Shown here: positions 9,693 to 18,239 of the stretch, in pieces
How the letters are laid out: each line of letters begins with the position of its first letter
How positions within the stretch are numbered: the first letter of the stretch is position 1
NCBI RefSeq assembly: GCF_900113735.1
Contig: NZ_FOQM01000024.1
Location: 57,537-121,536 of the forward strand
Direction: 5' to 3'
Source of the DNA: Bradyrhizobium sp. Gha
GTDB lineage: Bacteria; Pseudomonadota; Alphaproteobacteria; Rhizobiales; Xanthobacteraceae
DNA: 64,000 bases
The notes under the pieces: generated by a model
What the model was told of the DNA's origin: nothing
Database searches by the model: none
What the model saw: only the letters and a program-made list of their open reading frames with translations
Program-made: the position numbers and the translations under genes

Positions 9693-9917
9693 GTCCTATT
9701 TGCCAGCGCTGTCATTTTCGGCCTCGCCGCTGCGGCCGAGCGCGGAATTTGCTGCGTCACTTTCGGGTTACGATGCACGCGTCGCCCGGAATGATAGGGT
9801 TGCGCTTGTATAAGCGGCAAGCCCGACAATTGGGCATCCACCGACTTGAACGGGGCAAGCGAAAGGGATAACCACCCTCTCAGTTTCCCCTCCTTACGTG
9901 TCTAAAGGACAGTTCAC

Positions 9918-10886
9918 ATGGCGCGCGACAAGATTGCTTTGATTGGCTCCGGTCAGATCGGCGGAACGCTGGCTCACCTCATCGGCTTGAAAGAACTGGG
10001 CGACGTCGTGATGTTCGACATCGCCGAGGGCGTGCCGCAGGGCAAGGCGCTCGACATCGCGCAGTCCTCGCCGGTCGACGGTTTTGACGCGCACTACAGC
10101 GGTGCGAACTCCTACGAGGCGCTCGACAACGCCAAGGTCTGCATCGTCACCGCCGGCGTGCCGCGCAAGCCCGGCATGAGCCGCGACGACCTCCTCTCCA
10201 TCAACCTCAAGGTCATGGAGCAGGTCGGTGCGGGCATCAAGAAATACGCCCCCGACGCCTTCGTCATCTGCATCACCAACCCGCTCGATGCCATGGTCTG
10301 GGCGCTCCAGAAGGCCTCGGGCCTGCCGCACAAGAAGGTCGTCGGCATGGCCGGCGTGCTCGACTCCGCGCGCTTCCGCTACTTCCTGGCCGACGAGTTC
10401 AACGTCTCGGTCGAAGACGTCACCGCCTTCGTGCTCGGCGGCCATGGCGACACCATGGTGCCGCTGGTGAAGTACTCCACCGTTGCCGGCATCCCGCTGC
10501 CCGACCTCGTCAAGATGGGCTGGACCTCGCAGGCGCGCCTCGACGAGATCGTCGACCGCACCCGCAACGGCGGCGCCGAGATCGTCAATTTGCTCAAGAC
10601 CGGCTCGGCCTTCTATGCGCCGGCTGCTTCGGCCATTGCGATGGCCGAGAGCTATCTGCGTGACAAGAAGCGCGTGCTGCCCTGCGCCGCTTATCTCAAC
10701 GGCGAATACGGCGTGAAGGACATGTATGTCGGCGTGCCCGTCGTGATCGGCTCGAAGGGCGTTGAGCGCGTCGTCGAGATCGAGCTCGCCGGCAAGGACC
10801 GCGAGGCCTTCGACAAGTCGGTCGGCGCCGTGCAGGGCTTGGTCGATGCCTGCAAGAAGATCGCGCCCGATCTTCTCGGTCGCTAA
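9918..10886 (+). CDS. mdh: malate dehydrogenase (NAD), LDH-like type
   Basis: A 322-residue enzyme oxidising malate to oxaloacetate in the TCA cycle. The Rossmann motif is GSGQIGG (10-16) and D34 (VVMFDIAEG) selects NAD. The substrate arginines lie in GVPRKPGMSRDD, and the catalytic pair is the usual aspartate of the ARFR/YFLADEF region and H176 in GGHGDTMVP. AAAGGA lies a few bases before the ATG. The gene is followed by a strong terminator, so it is transcribed apart from sucCD although they are adjacent. Confidence 0.97.
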   Translation: MARDKIALIGSGQIGGTLAHLIGLKELGDVVMFDIAEGVPQGKALDIAQSSPVDGFDAHYSGANSYEALDNAKVCIVTAGVPRKPGMSRDDLLSINLKVMEQVGAGIKKYAPDAFVICITNPLDAMVWALQKASGLPHKKVVGMAGVLDSARFRYFLADEFNVSVEDVTAFVLGGHGDTMVPLVKYSTVAGIPLPDLVKMGWTSQARLDEIVDRTRNGGAEIVNLLKTGSAFYAPAASAIAMAESYLRDKKRVLPCAAYLNGEYGVKDMYVGVPVVIGSKGVERVVEIELAGKDREAFDKSVGAVQGLVDACKKIAPDLLGR

Positions 10887-10899
10887 GGCCTAGACAATC

Positions 10900-10938
10900 C
10901 CGCCGAGGACCGAAAACCGGTCCTCGGCGGTTTCATTT
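10900..10938 (+). terminator. strong terminator after mdh
   Basis: A perfect 13-bp stem, CCGCCGAGGACCG (10900-10912) with CGGTCCTCGGCGG (10918-10930), followed by TTTCATTT. Confidence 0.9.
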
Positions 10939-10998
10939 CCGGGCCCGCCTCGCCGGGACGGGGCCCGGCCCAAGATTTCCGACATCAAAGAATCCGGG

Positions 10999-11026
10999 TT
11001 GCAGTTGCTGTGGTATATGGTATGCC
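10999..11026 (+). promoter_or_regulatory. possible sucC promoter
   Basis: TTGCAG (10999-11004), a 16-base gap and TATGCC (11021-11026) resemble a housekeeping promoter. They sit about 60 bases before sucC and downstream of the mdh terminator. The match is weak and is inferred only. Confidence 0.3.
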
Positions 11027-11086
11027 AGCCACAAGACTGAGATGGGCCCTGAGGGGTCACCGCCCGCGGGTTCAGGGAGCGACCAT

Positions 11087-12283
11087 ATGAATATCCACGA
11101 ATATCAGGCCAAGGCGCTGCTGAGCGAGTTCGGTGTAGCGATCTCCAAGGGCGTTCCGGTTCTCAAGGCCGCAGACGCGGAAGCAGCCGCCAAGGCGCTG
11201 CCCGGTCCCGTCTATGTGGTGAAGAGCCAGATCCATGCCGGCGGCCGCGGCAAGGGCAAGTTCAAGGAAGCCTCGGCCGGCGACAAGGGCGGCGTTCGCA
11301 TCGCCAAGTCGGCCGCCGAGGTCTCCGAATTCGCCAAGCAGATGCTCGGCGCAACCCTCGTGACGATCCAGACCGGCCCCGCCGGCAAGCAGGTCAACCG
11401 CCTCTACATCGAGGACGGTTCCGACATCGACAACGAATTCTATCTCTCGATCCTGGTCGACCGCGAGACCTCGCGCGTCTCCTTCGTCGTCTCGACCGAG
11501 GGCGGCGTCAACATCGAGGACGTCGCGCACAACAGCCCCGAGAAGATCGTCACCTTCTCGGTCGATCCCGCGACCGGCATCATGGGCCATCACGGCCGCA
11601 CCGTTGCCAAGGCGCTGAAGCTCTCCGGTGATCTCGCCAAGCAGGCCGAGAAGCTCACCGCGCAGCTCTACGCGGCGTTCGTCGCCAAGGACATGTCGAT
11701 GCTGGAGATCAACCCGCTGGTCGTGACCAAGCAGGGCCAGCTCCGCGTGCTCGACGCCAAGGTGTCGTTCGACGACAATTCGCTGTTCCGTCATCCCGAC
11801 GTGCTCGCGCTGCGCGACGAGACCGAGGAAGACGCCAAGGAAATCGAGGCGTCGAAGTACGACCTCAACTACGTCGCCCTCGACGGCAATATCGGCTGCA
11901 TGGTCAACGGCGCCGGCCTCGCCATGGCGACGATGGACATCATCAAGCTCTACGGCATGGCGCCGGCGAACTTCCTCGACGTCGGCGGCAGCGCCAGCAA
12001 GGAGAAGGTTGCGGCAGCGTTCAAGATCATCACCGCGGATCCCAATGTGAAGGGCATCCTGGTCAACATCTTCGGTGGTATCATGAAGTGCGACGTGATC
12101 GCCGAGGGCGTCACGGCTGCGGTTCGTGAGGTCGGCCTCAGCGTGCCGCTGGTGGTTCGCCTCGAAGGCACCAATGTCGAGCTCGGCAAGAAGATCATCC
12201 GTGAATCCGGTCTGAACGTGGTGCCGGCCGACAATCTCGACGACGCCGCGCAGAAGATCGTGAAGGCCGTCAAGGGAGGCTAA
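11087..12283 (+). CDS. sucC: succinyl-CoA synthetase beta subunit (ADP-forming)
   Basis: A 398-residue beta subunit beginning MNIHEYQAKALL, the family hallmark. The ATP-grasp domain fills the N-terminal two thirds (QIHAGGRGKG near 45-55). The C-terminal CoA-ligase domain contains FLDVGGSASKEKV and GILVNIFGGIMKCDVIA. With SucD it converts succinyl-CoA to succinate with nucleotide triphosphate formation. ATG at 11087 has AGGGAG six to eight bases upstream; an ORF extension to 11042 has no support. It opens the TCA operon. Unusually, a DUF1579 gene separates it from sucD. Confidence 0.97.
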   Translation: MNIHEYQAKALLSEFGVAISKGVPVLKAADAEAAAKALPGPVYVVKSQIHAGGRGKGKFKEASAGDKGGVRIAKSAAEVSEFAKQMLGATLVTIQTGPAGKQVNRLYIEDGSDIDNEFYLSILVDRETSRVSFVVSTEGGVNIEDVAHNSPEKIVTFSVDPATGIMGHHGRTVAKALKLSGDLAKQAEKLTAQLYAAFVAKDMSMLEINPLVVTKQGQLRVLDAKVSFDDNSLFRHPDVLALRDETEEDAKEIEASKYDLNYVALDGNIGCMVNGAGLAMATMDIIKLYGMAPANFLDVGGSASKEKVAAAFKIITADPNVKGILVNIFGGIMKCDVIAEGVTAAVREVGLSVPLVVRLEGTNVELGKKIIRESGLNVVPADNLDDAAQKIVKAVKGG

Positions 12284-12287
12284 GACC

Positions 12288-12767
12288 ATGGCCCAGGACC
12301 ATCTCTCCGCATCATCTCCACTTGCAGAGCATGCGCGTCTCGCCGCGTTCGCCGGCGAATGGAATGGTGAAGAGGTGGTCTTTCCGTCGCGCTGGACGGA
12401 AGGCGGCACCGCCACGTCTCGTGTCGTCGCGCGCATGGACCTGAACGGGTTCTACCTGATCCAGGACACGGTGCAGATGCGCGACGGCAAGCCGAGCTTC
12501 GCCACCCACGGCATCTTCACTTACGACCGCGACGACCGGACCTACAAATTGTTCTGGTACGATTCACTCGGCTACACCCCGCCCTCGCCCGCCTCCGGCG
12601 GGTGGGTCGGCAAGACCCTGACGCTGGTGCGCGGCTCGCTCCGCGGCAACGCGCGCCACGTCTATGAGATCATCGACGACTCCTCCTACTCGTTGAAGAT
12701 CCAGTTCTCGCCGGACGCGGAAGGCTGGGCTGACGTGCTCACCGGCGTCTACCGCCGCATCCACTGA
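12288..12767 (+). CDS. DUF1579-like protein inserted between sucC and sucD
   Basis: A 159-residue soluble protein. LAAFAGEWNGEEVVFPS near the N-terminus, then FYLIQDTVQMRDGKPSF, YDRDDRTYKLFWYDSLGY and SLKIQFSPDAEGW, fit the DUF1579 (beta-barrel, lipocalin-like) pattern. The function is unknown. It starts four bases after the sucC stop and ends 36 bases before sucD, so it must be co-transcribed with succinyl-CoA synthetase. Composition is like its neighbours. No signal peptide or cysteine was seen. A role in CoA-ester metabolism would be guesswork. Confidence 0.7.
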   Translation: MAQDHLSASSPLAEHARLAAFAGEWNGEEVVFPSRWTEGGTATSRVVARMDLNGFYLIQDTVQMRDGKPSFATHGIFTYDRDDRTYKLFWYDSLGYTPPSPASGGWVGKTLTLVRGSLRGNARHVYEIIDDSSYSLKIQFSPDAEGWADVLTGVYRRIH

Positions 12768-12803
12768 TCCTCTCACTCTGTTAGTTTCGCGAAAGCAGAC
12801 CTC

Positions 12804-13688
12804 ATGTCCATCCTGATCGACAAGAACACCAAGGTCATCTGCCAGGGCTTCACCGGCAAGAACGGCACCTTCCATTCCGAAGCCGCGATTGCCTATGGCA
12901 CCAAGATGGTGGGCGGCACCTCGCCCGGCAAAGGCGGCTCGACCCATCTGAACCTGCCGGTGTTCGACACCGTGCGCGAAGCGCGGGAGAAGACCGGCGC
13001 CGATGCGTCGGTGATCTACGTGCCACCGCCGGGCGCGGCGGACGCGATCTGCGAGGCGATCGACGCCGAGATCCCGCTGATCGTCTGCATTACCGAAGGC
13101 ATTCCCGTGATCGACATGGTCCGGGTGAAGCGCTCGCTGGCCGGCTCCAAGTCGCGCCTGATCGGGCCGAACTGCCCGGGCGTCATGACCGCCGGCGAGT
13201 GCAAGATCGGGATCATGCCGGCCAACATCTTCAAGACCGGCTCCGTCGGCATCGTCTCCCGCTCGGGTACGCTGACCTATGAAGCCGTGTTCCAGACCTC
13301 GCAGGAAGGCCTCGGCCAGACCACCGCGGTCGGCATCGGCGGCGACCCGGTGAAGGGGACCGAGTTCATCGACGTCCTGGAAATGCTCCTGGCTGATCCC
13401 AAGACCGAGTCGATCATCATGATCGGCGAGATCGGCGGTTCCGCCGAGGAAGATGCTGCCCAGTTCCTCAAGGACGAGGCCAAGCGTGGCCGCAAAAAGC
13501 CGATGGTCGGTTTCATCGCCGGTGTTACCGCACCTCCCGGCCGTCGCATGGGCCATGCCGGCGCGATCATCTCCGGCGGCAAGGGCGATGCCGGTTCCAA
13601 GACCGAGGCGATGAAATCCGCAGGGATTACAGTATCGCCGTCTCCCGCGCGCCTCGGCCATACGCTTGCCGAAAAATTGAAAGGCTAA
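12804..13688 (+). CDS. sucD: succinyl-CoA synthetase alpha subunit
   Basis: A 294-residue alpha subunit. The N-terminal CoA-binding Rossmann domain contains GFTGKNGTFHSEAAI and VYVPPPGAADAI. The phosphorylated active-site histidine is H251 in MGHAGAI, preceded by GVTAPPGRRMG. The sequence is full length for the family. It lies downstream of sucC and the DUF1579 gene. A weak SD (GCAGACCTC) precedes ATG, so coupling to upstream translation is possible. Between sucD and sucA an inverted repeat CGTCGAGC/GCTCGACG (13751-13777) without a U tract may act as an attenuator or RNA-stability hairpin. Confidence 0.97.
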   Translation: MSILIDKNTKVICQGFTGKNGTFHSEAAIAYGTKMVGGTSPGKGGSTHLNLPVFDTVREAREKTGADASVIYVPPPGAADAICEAIDAEIPLIVCITEGIPVIDMVRVKRSLAGSKSRLIGPNCPGVMTAGECKIGIMPANIFKTGSVGIVSRSGTLTYEAVFQTSQEGLGQTTAVGIGGDPVKGTEFIDVLEMLLADPKTESIIMIGEIGGSAEEDAAQFLKDEAKRGRKKPMVGFIAGVTAPPGRRMGHAGAIISGGKGDAGSKTEAMKSAGITVSPSPARLGHTLAEKLKG

Positions 13689-13823
13689 TTCACTCCTTCG
13701 TACTTTTCCGGGCGAAGTTTCGCAGCAAATAGGATAAATGGTGCCTGTCGCGTCGAGCCTCTGCCGGGAGCTCGACGCCAGCGCCGTTTGTTATGCGCGA
13801 ACCGAAATCGCCAGGAACCCAGT

Positions 13824-16781
13824 ATGTCTCGCCAGGACGCGAACGCAGCCTTTGCCCTCTCATCGTTTTTGCAGGGCACCAACGCCACCTACATCGACGA
13901 AATCTACGCCCGCTACGAGAAGGACCCGTCCTCGGTCGACGCCGAGTGGCAGGAGTTCTTCAAGAGCCTCAACGACCAGCCGGCTGACGTTCGGAAGAAC
14001 GCGGAAGGGCCATCCTGGGAGCGCGCCAACTGGCCGCTGACCCCCAAGGACGATCTGACCTCCGCCCTCGACGGCAACTGGGCCGAGGTCGAGAAGGCGG
14101 TCGGCAGCAAGATCGCCGCCAAGGCGCAGGCCAAAGGCACCGATATTTCCTCCGCCGATTTGCTTCAGGCCACGCGCGACTCGGTGCGTGCGTTGATGCT
14201 GATCCGCTCCTATCGCATGCGTGGTCATTTCCACGCCAAGCTCGATCCGCTCGGCATCGAGGCCCCGCGTAACCGCGAAGAGCTCGACCCGCGCACCTAC
14301 GGCTTCAGCGAAGCCGATTTCGACCGCAAGATCTTCCTCGACCACGTGCTCGGTCTCGAATACGCGAACTTGCGCGAAATCACGGCGATCTGCGAGCGCA
14401 CCTACTGCCAGACGCTCGGCGTCGAGTTCATGCACATCAGCAATGCCGCGCAGAAGGCCTGGATCCAGGAGCGCATCGAGGGGCCCGACAAGGAGATCTC
14501 CTTCACCCGCGAAGGCCGCAGAGCCATTCTGCAGAAGCTGGTCGAAGCGGAAGGCTTCGAAAAATTCTGCGACACCAAGTTCACCGGCACCAAGCGCTTC
14601 GGCCTCGACGGCGGTGAATCGCTGATCCCCGCGCTCGAGCAGATCATCAAGCGTGGCGGCAATCTCGGCGTGAAGGAAGTCGTGCTCGGCATGCCGCATC
14701 GCGGCCGCCTCAACGTGCTGACGCAGGTGATGGGCAAGGCCCACCGGGCGCTGTTCCACGAGTTCAAGGGCGGCTCGGCCAATCCCGATGCGGTCGAAGG
14801 CTCGGGCGACGTCAAATATCACCTCGGCGCGTCCTCGGACCGCGAGTTCGACGGCAACCGCATCCATCTGTCGCTGACCGCCAACCCCTCGCATCTCGAG
14901 ATCGTCGATCCCGTCGTGCTCGGCAAGGTTCGCGCCAAGCAGGACCAGCACGGCGATCCGCCGGACCAGCGCATCTCGGTGATGCCGCTTTTGATGCATG
15001 GCGACGCGGCGTTCGCGGGCCAGGGCGTGGTCGCCGAATGCTTCGGCCTGTCGGACCTGAAGGGCTACCGCACCGGCGGCTCCGTGCACTTCATCGTCAA
15101 CAACCAGATCGGCTTCACCACCTATCCGCGCTACTCGCGCTCCTCGCCCTATCCGTCCGATGTGGCGAAGATGATCGACGCGCCGATCTTCCACGTGAAC
15201 GGCGACGATCCGGAAGCCGTGGTCTTCGCCGCCAAGGTCGCGACCGAGTTCCGGCAGAAATTCCACAAGCCCGTCGTCATCGACATGTTCTGCTACCGCA
15301 GGCATGGCCATAACGAAGGCGACGAGCCTGCGTTCACCCAGCCGGTGATGTACAAGAAGATCGCGGCTCACCCGACGACGCTGGAGCTCTATTCCCGCCG
15401 GCTGGTCAGCGAAGGCGTGATGACCCAGGGCGAGGTGGACAAGGCCAAGGCGGATTGGCGCGCGCGGCTCGATGCCGAGTTCGAGGCCGGCACCTCCTAC
15501 AAGCCGAACAAGGCCGACTGGCTCGACGGCAAATGGGCGGGCTTCAAGATCGCCGACCAGGAAGAGGATGCCCGTCGCGGCGTCACCGGCGTGGATCTGA
15601 CCGTCCTCAAGGACATCGGCCGCAAGATCACCAAGGTGCCGGATGGCTTCCGCGTTCACCGCACCATTCAGCGCTTCCTGGAAAATCGCGCCAAGGCGAT
15701 CGATAGCGGCACGGGCATCGACTGGGCGACCGGCGAAGCGCTGGCGTTCTGCACGCTGCTCAACGAGAACCATCACGTCCGTCTGTCCGGACAGGATTCG
15801 GAGCGTGGCACCTTCTCGCAGCGCCACTCGGTCCTGATCGACCAGGAGGACGAGAGCCGCTACACGCCGTTCAACCATCTCGGCAACGAGCAGGGCCATT
15901 ACGAGGTCATCAACTCGCTGCTGTCGGAAGAAGCGGTGCTCGGCTTCGAATACGGCTATTCGCTCGCCGAGCCGAACACGCTGACGCTGTGGGAAGCGCA
16001 GTTCGGCGACTTCGCCAACGGCGCGCAGGTCGTGTTCGACCAGTTCATCTCCTCGGGTGAGCGCAAATGGCTCCGCATGTCCGGTCTCGTCTGCCTCTTG
16101 CCGCACGGGTATGAGGGCCAGGGACCGGAGCACTCTTCGGCGCGCCTGGAGCGTTACCTGCAGATGTGCGCGGAAGACAACATGCAGGTGGCCTACCCAA
16201 CCACGCCGGCGAACTACTTCCACGTGCTGCGCCGACAGCTTCATCGCGAGATCCGCAAGCCGCTGATCCTGATGACGCCGAAGTCGCTGCTGCGTCACAA
16301 GCGGGCGGTCTCGCGCCTCGAGGAGCTCGCGAAGGGCACGACTTTCCACCGTATCCTGTATGATGACGCCCAGATGCTGCCGAACGAGCCGATCAAGCTC
16401 GTTCCGGACGACAAGATCCGCCGCATCGTGCTGTGCTCGGGCAAGGTCTATTACGACCTCTACGAGGAGCGCGAGAAGCGCGGCATCGACGACATCTATC
16501 TGATGCGCGTCGAGCAGCTCTACCCGGTGCCGCTCAAGGCGCTGGTGGCCGAGCTGTCCCGCTTCAAGAAGGCCGAGGTGATCTGGTGCCAGGAAGAGCC
16601 TCGCAACATGGGGGCCTGGCACTTCATCGAGCCCTATCTGGAATGGGTGCTGAACCAGGTGAACGGCGCGAGCCGGCGTCCGCGTTATGTCGGCCGCGCC
16701 GCTTCCGCCGCGACCGCCACGGGTCTGATGTCCAAGCATCAGGCGCAGCTGAAGGCCTTCCTGGACGAAGCACTGAGCTGA
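13824..16781 (+). CDS. sucA: 2-oxoglutarate dehydrogenase E1 component
   Basis: A 985-residue thiamine-diphosphate decarboxylase, the E1o subunit of the 2-oxoglutarate dehydrogenase complex. The N-terminal segment (SSFLQGTNATYIDEIYARYEKDP) is the E2-binding tail typical of SucA. Other landmarks are EFMHISNAAQKAWIQ, GMPHRGRLNVL (around 290-300), HGDAAFAGQGVV (~390), the VNNQIGFTT segment (~425) and the ThDP/Mg site with RRHGHNEGDEP (~493). The C-terminus has the transketolase pyrimidine domain (GYEGQGPEHSSARLERYLQ). ATG at 13824 is chosen with AGGAA upstream. A palindromic repeat of about 100 bases separates it from sucB. Confidence 0.97.
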   Translation: MSRQDANAAFALSSFLQGTNATYIDEIYARYEKDPSSVDAEWQEFFKSLNDQPADVRKNAEGPSWERANWPLTPKDDLTSALDGNWAEVEKAVGSKIAAKAQAKGTDISSADLLQATRDSVRALMLIRSYRMRGHFHAKLDPLGIEAPRNREELDPRTYGFSEADFDRKIFLDHVLGLEYANLREITAICERTYCQTLGVEFMHISNAAQKAWIQERIEGPDKEISFTREGRRAILQKLVEAEGFEKFCDTKFTGTKRFGLDGGESLIPALEQIIKRGGNLGVKEVVLGMPHRGRLNVLTQVMGKAHRALFHEFKGGSANPDAVEGSGDVKYHLGASSDREFDGNRIHLSLTANPSHLEIVDPVVLGKVRAKQDQHGDPPDQRISVMPLLMHGDAAFAGQGVVAECFGLSDLKGYRTGGSVHFIVNNQIGFTTYPRYSRSSPYPSDVAKMIDAPIFHVNGDDPEAVVFAAKVATEFRQKFHKPVVIDMFCYRRHGHNEGDEPAFTQPVMYKKIAAHPTTLELYSRRLVSEGVMTQGEVDKAKADWRARLDAEFEAGTSYKPNKADWLDGKWAGFKIADQEEDARRGVTGVDLTVLKDIGRKITKVPDGFRVHRTIQRFLENRAKAIDSGTGIDWATGEALAFCTLLNENHHVRLSGQDSERGTFSQRHSVLIDQEDESRYTPFNHLGNEQGHYEVINSLLSEEAVLGFEYGYSLAEPNTLTLWEAQFGDFANGAQVVFDQFISSGERKWLRMSGLVCLLPHGYEGQGPEHSSARLERYLQMCAEDNMQVAYPTTPANYFHVLRRQLHREIRKPLILMTPKSLLRHKRAVSRLEELAKGTTFHRILYDDAQMLPNEPIKLVPDDKIRRIVLCSGKVYYDLYEEREKRGIDDIYLMRVEQLYPVPLKALVAELSRFKKAEVIWCQEEPRNMGAWHFIEPYLEWVLNQVNGASRRPRYVGRAASAATATGLMSKHQAQLKAFLDEALS

Positions 16782-16796
16782 GACGTTTTTAAGACT

Positions 16797-16895
16797 GTCG
16801 TTGCCCGCGAAGGCGGGCAATCCGGTACGCCGTGAAGTTCGTGATCAGAACGAACGTCGCGGCGTACTGGATGCCCCGCCTTCGCGGGGCATGAC
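16797..16895. repeat. palindromic repeat inside the suc operon, between sucA and sucB
   Basis: Two hairpins, TTGCCCGCGAAGGCGGGCAA (16801-16820) and GCCCCGCCTTCGCGGGGC (16873-16890), are bracketed by GTCG and CATGAC. The middle carries complementary TCCGGTACGCC and GGCGTACTGGA arms. It belongs to the same family as the elements at 21034, 25186, 28680 and 31213. There is no U tract, so it is unlikely to stop transcription. Confidence 0.9.
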
Positions 16896-16940
16896 GTATG
16901 AATTCCTGTCCGCGACTGCGATCCCCTTAAGGAAAAGACC

Positions 16941-18173
16941 ATGACTGAAATTCGTGTGCCGACGCTCGGCGAATCCGTCACCGAGGCCACCATCGGCCGC
17001 TGGTTCAAGAAGGCCGGCGACGCCGTCGCCGTCGACGAGCCCTTGGTGGAGCTCGAGACCGACAAGGTCACCATCGAAGTCCCGGCGCCCTCCGCCGGCA
17101 CGCTGAGCGAGATCATCGCCGCTGATGGCACCACCGTTGCGGTCGGTGCGCTGCTCGGCCAGATCACTGAAGGCGCGGCCGGTGCAAAGCCTGCGGCTGC
17201 GCCCGCCAGGCCTGCGGCAGCTGCTCCGGCTCTCGCCGCCGCCGCTCCGGCCGCGAAAGCGCCGCCGGCCGATGCGCCGCTCGCTCCGTCCGTGCGAAAA
17301 CTCTCCGCCGAGACCGGCGTCGACGCCTCGACCGTTCCGGGCTCCGGCAAGGACGGCCGCGTCACCAAGGGCGACATGCTCGCCGCGATCGAGCGTGCGG
17401 CCTCCGCGCCGACCCCGGTGAATCAGCCCGCCGCCGCCGTGCAGGTCCGCAGCGCCTCGCCGGCCGATGACGCGGCCCGCGAAGAGCGCGTCAAGATGAC
17501 CCGGCTGCGCCAGACCATCGCGCGCCGCCTCAAGGACGTGCAGAACACCGCGGCCATGCTCACGACCTTCAACGAGGTCGACATGACCAACGTCATGGCG
17601 CTGCGTGCCCACTACAAGGATGCGTTCGAGAAGAAGCATGGCTCGAAGCTCGGCTTCATGGGCTTCTTCACCAAGGCCGTCGTGCAGGCGCTGAAGGACA
17701 TCCCGGCCGTCAACGCCGAGATCGACGGCACCGATCTGATCTACAAGAACTACTACCACATCGGCGTGGCCGTCGGCACCGACAAGGGCCTCGTCGTCCC
17801 CGTCGTGCGCGACTGCGACCACAAGTCGATCGCCGACATCGAGAAGGGCATCGCCGATTTCGGTCGTCGCGCCCGTGACGGCCAGCTCAAGATCGACGAG
17901 ATGCAGGGCGGCACCTTCACCATCACCAACGGCGGCATCTACGGCTCGCTGATGTCGACGCCCATCCTGAACGCGCCGCAGTCGGGCATCCTCGGCATGC
18001 ACAAGATCCAGGACCGTCCGATGGTCGTCGGCGGCAAGATCGAGGTCCGCCCGATGATGTATCTGGCGCTGTCCTACGACCACCGCGTCATCGACGGCAA
18101 GGAAGCCGTCACCTTCCTGGTTCGCGTCAAGGAGAGCCTGGAAGATCCGGCGCGCCTGGTGCTCGATCTCTGA
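16941..18173 (+). CDS. sucB: 2-oxoglutarate dehydrogenase E2, dihydrolipoyl succinyltransferase
   Basis: A 410-residue E2 component. The lipoyl domain (1-77) has the lipoylated lysine K42 in ETDKVTIEV. An Ala/Pro-rich linker (80-112) is followed by the peripheral E1/E3-binding domain (PSVRKLSAETGVDASTVPG, 114-150), and the catalytic acyltransferase domain starts near 180 and ends with the active-site YDHRVIDG (~377-384). It transfers the succinyl group from ThDP to CoA through the lipoyl arm and forms the 24-meric core. AAGGAAAAGACC precedes the ATG. It follows sucA across a palindromic repeat. Confidence 0.97.
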   Translation: MTEIRVPTLGESVTEATIGRWFKKAGDAVAVDEPLVELETDKVTIEVPAPSAGTLSEIIAADGTTVAVGALLGQITEGAAGAKPAAAPARPAAAAPALAAAAPAAKAPPADAPLAPSVRKLSAETGVDASTVPGSGKDGRVTKGDMLAAIERAASAPTPVNQPAAAVQVRSASPADDAAREERVKMTRLRQTIARRLKDVQNTAAMLTTFNEVDMTNVMALRAHYKDAFEKKHGSKLGFMGFFTKAVVQALKDIPAVNAEIDGTDLIYKNYYHIGVAVGTDKGLVVPVVRDCDHKSIADIEKGIADFGRRARDGQLKIDEMQGGTFTITNGGIYGSLMSTPILNAPQSGILGMHKIQDRPMVVGGKIEVRPMMYLALSYDHRVIDGKEAVTFLVRVKESLEDPARLVLDL

Positions 18174-18190
18174 TCCCTGAAGCTCTGCGA

Positions 18191-18217
18191 GCGCCGTCGC
18201 GATGGCAGCGACGGCGC
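18191..18217. repeat. perfect 10-bp inverted repeat between sucB and the SDR gene
   Basis: GCGCCGTCGC (18191-18200) pairs with GCGACGGCGC (18208-18217) across a seven-base loop. No U tract follows, so a role in RNA processing or stability is more likely than termination. Confidence 0.55.
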
Positions 18218-18239
18218 CTGTCGAACCATGGAGGCTGAC

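Noticed and set aside
13860..16820. 986-codon minus-strand open frame
   Set aside because: Exact antisense of sucA; no recognisable domain and typical shadow composition.
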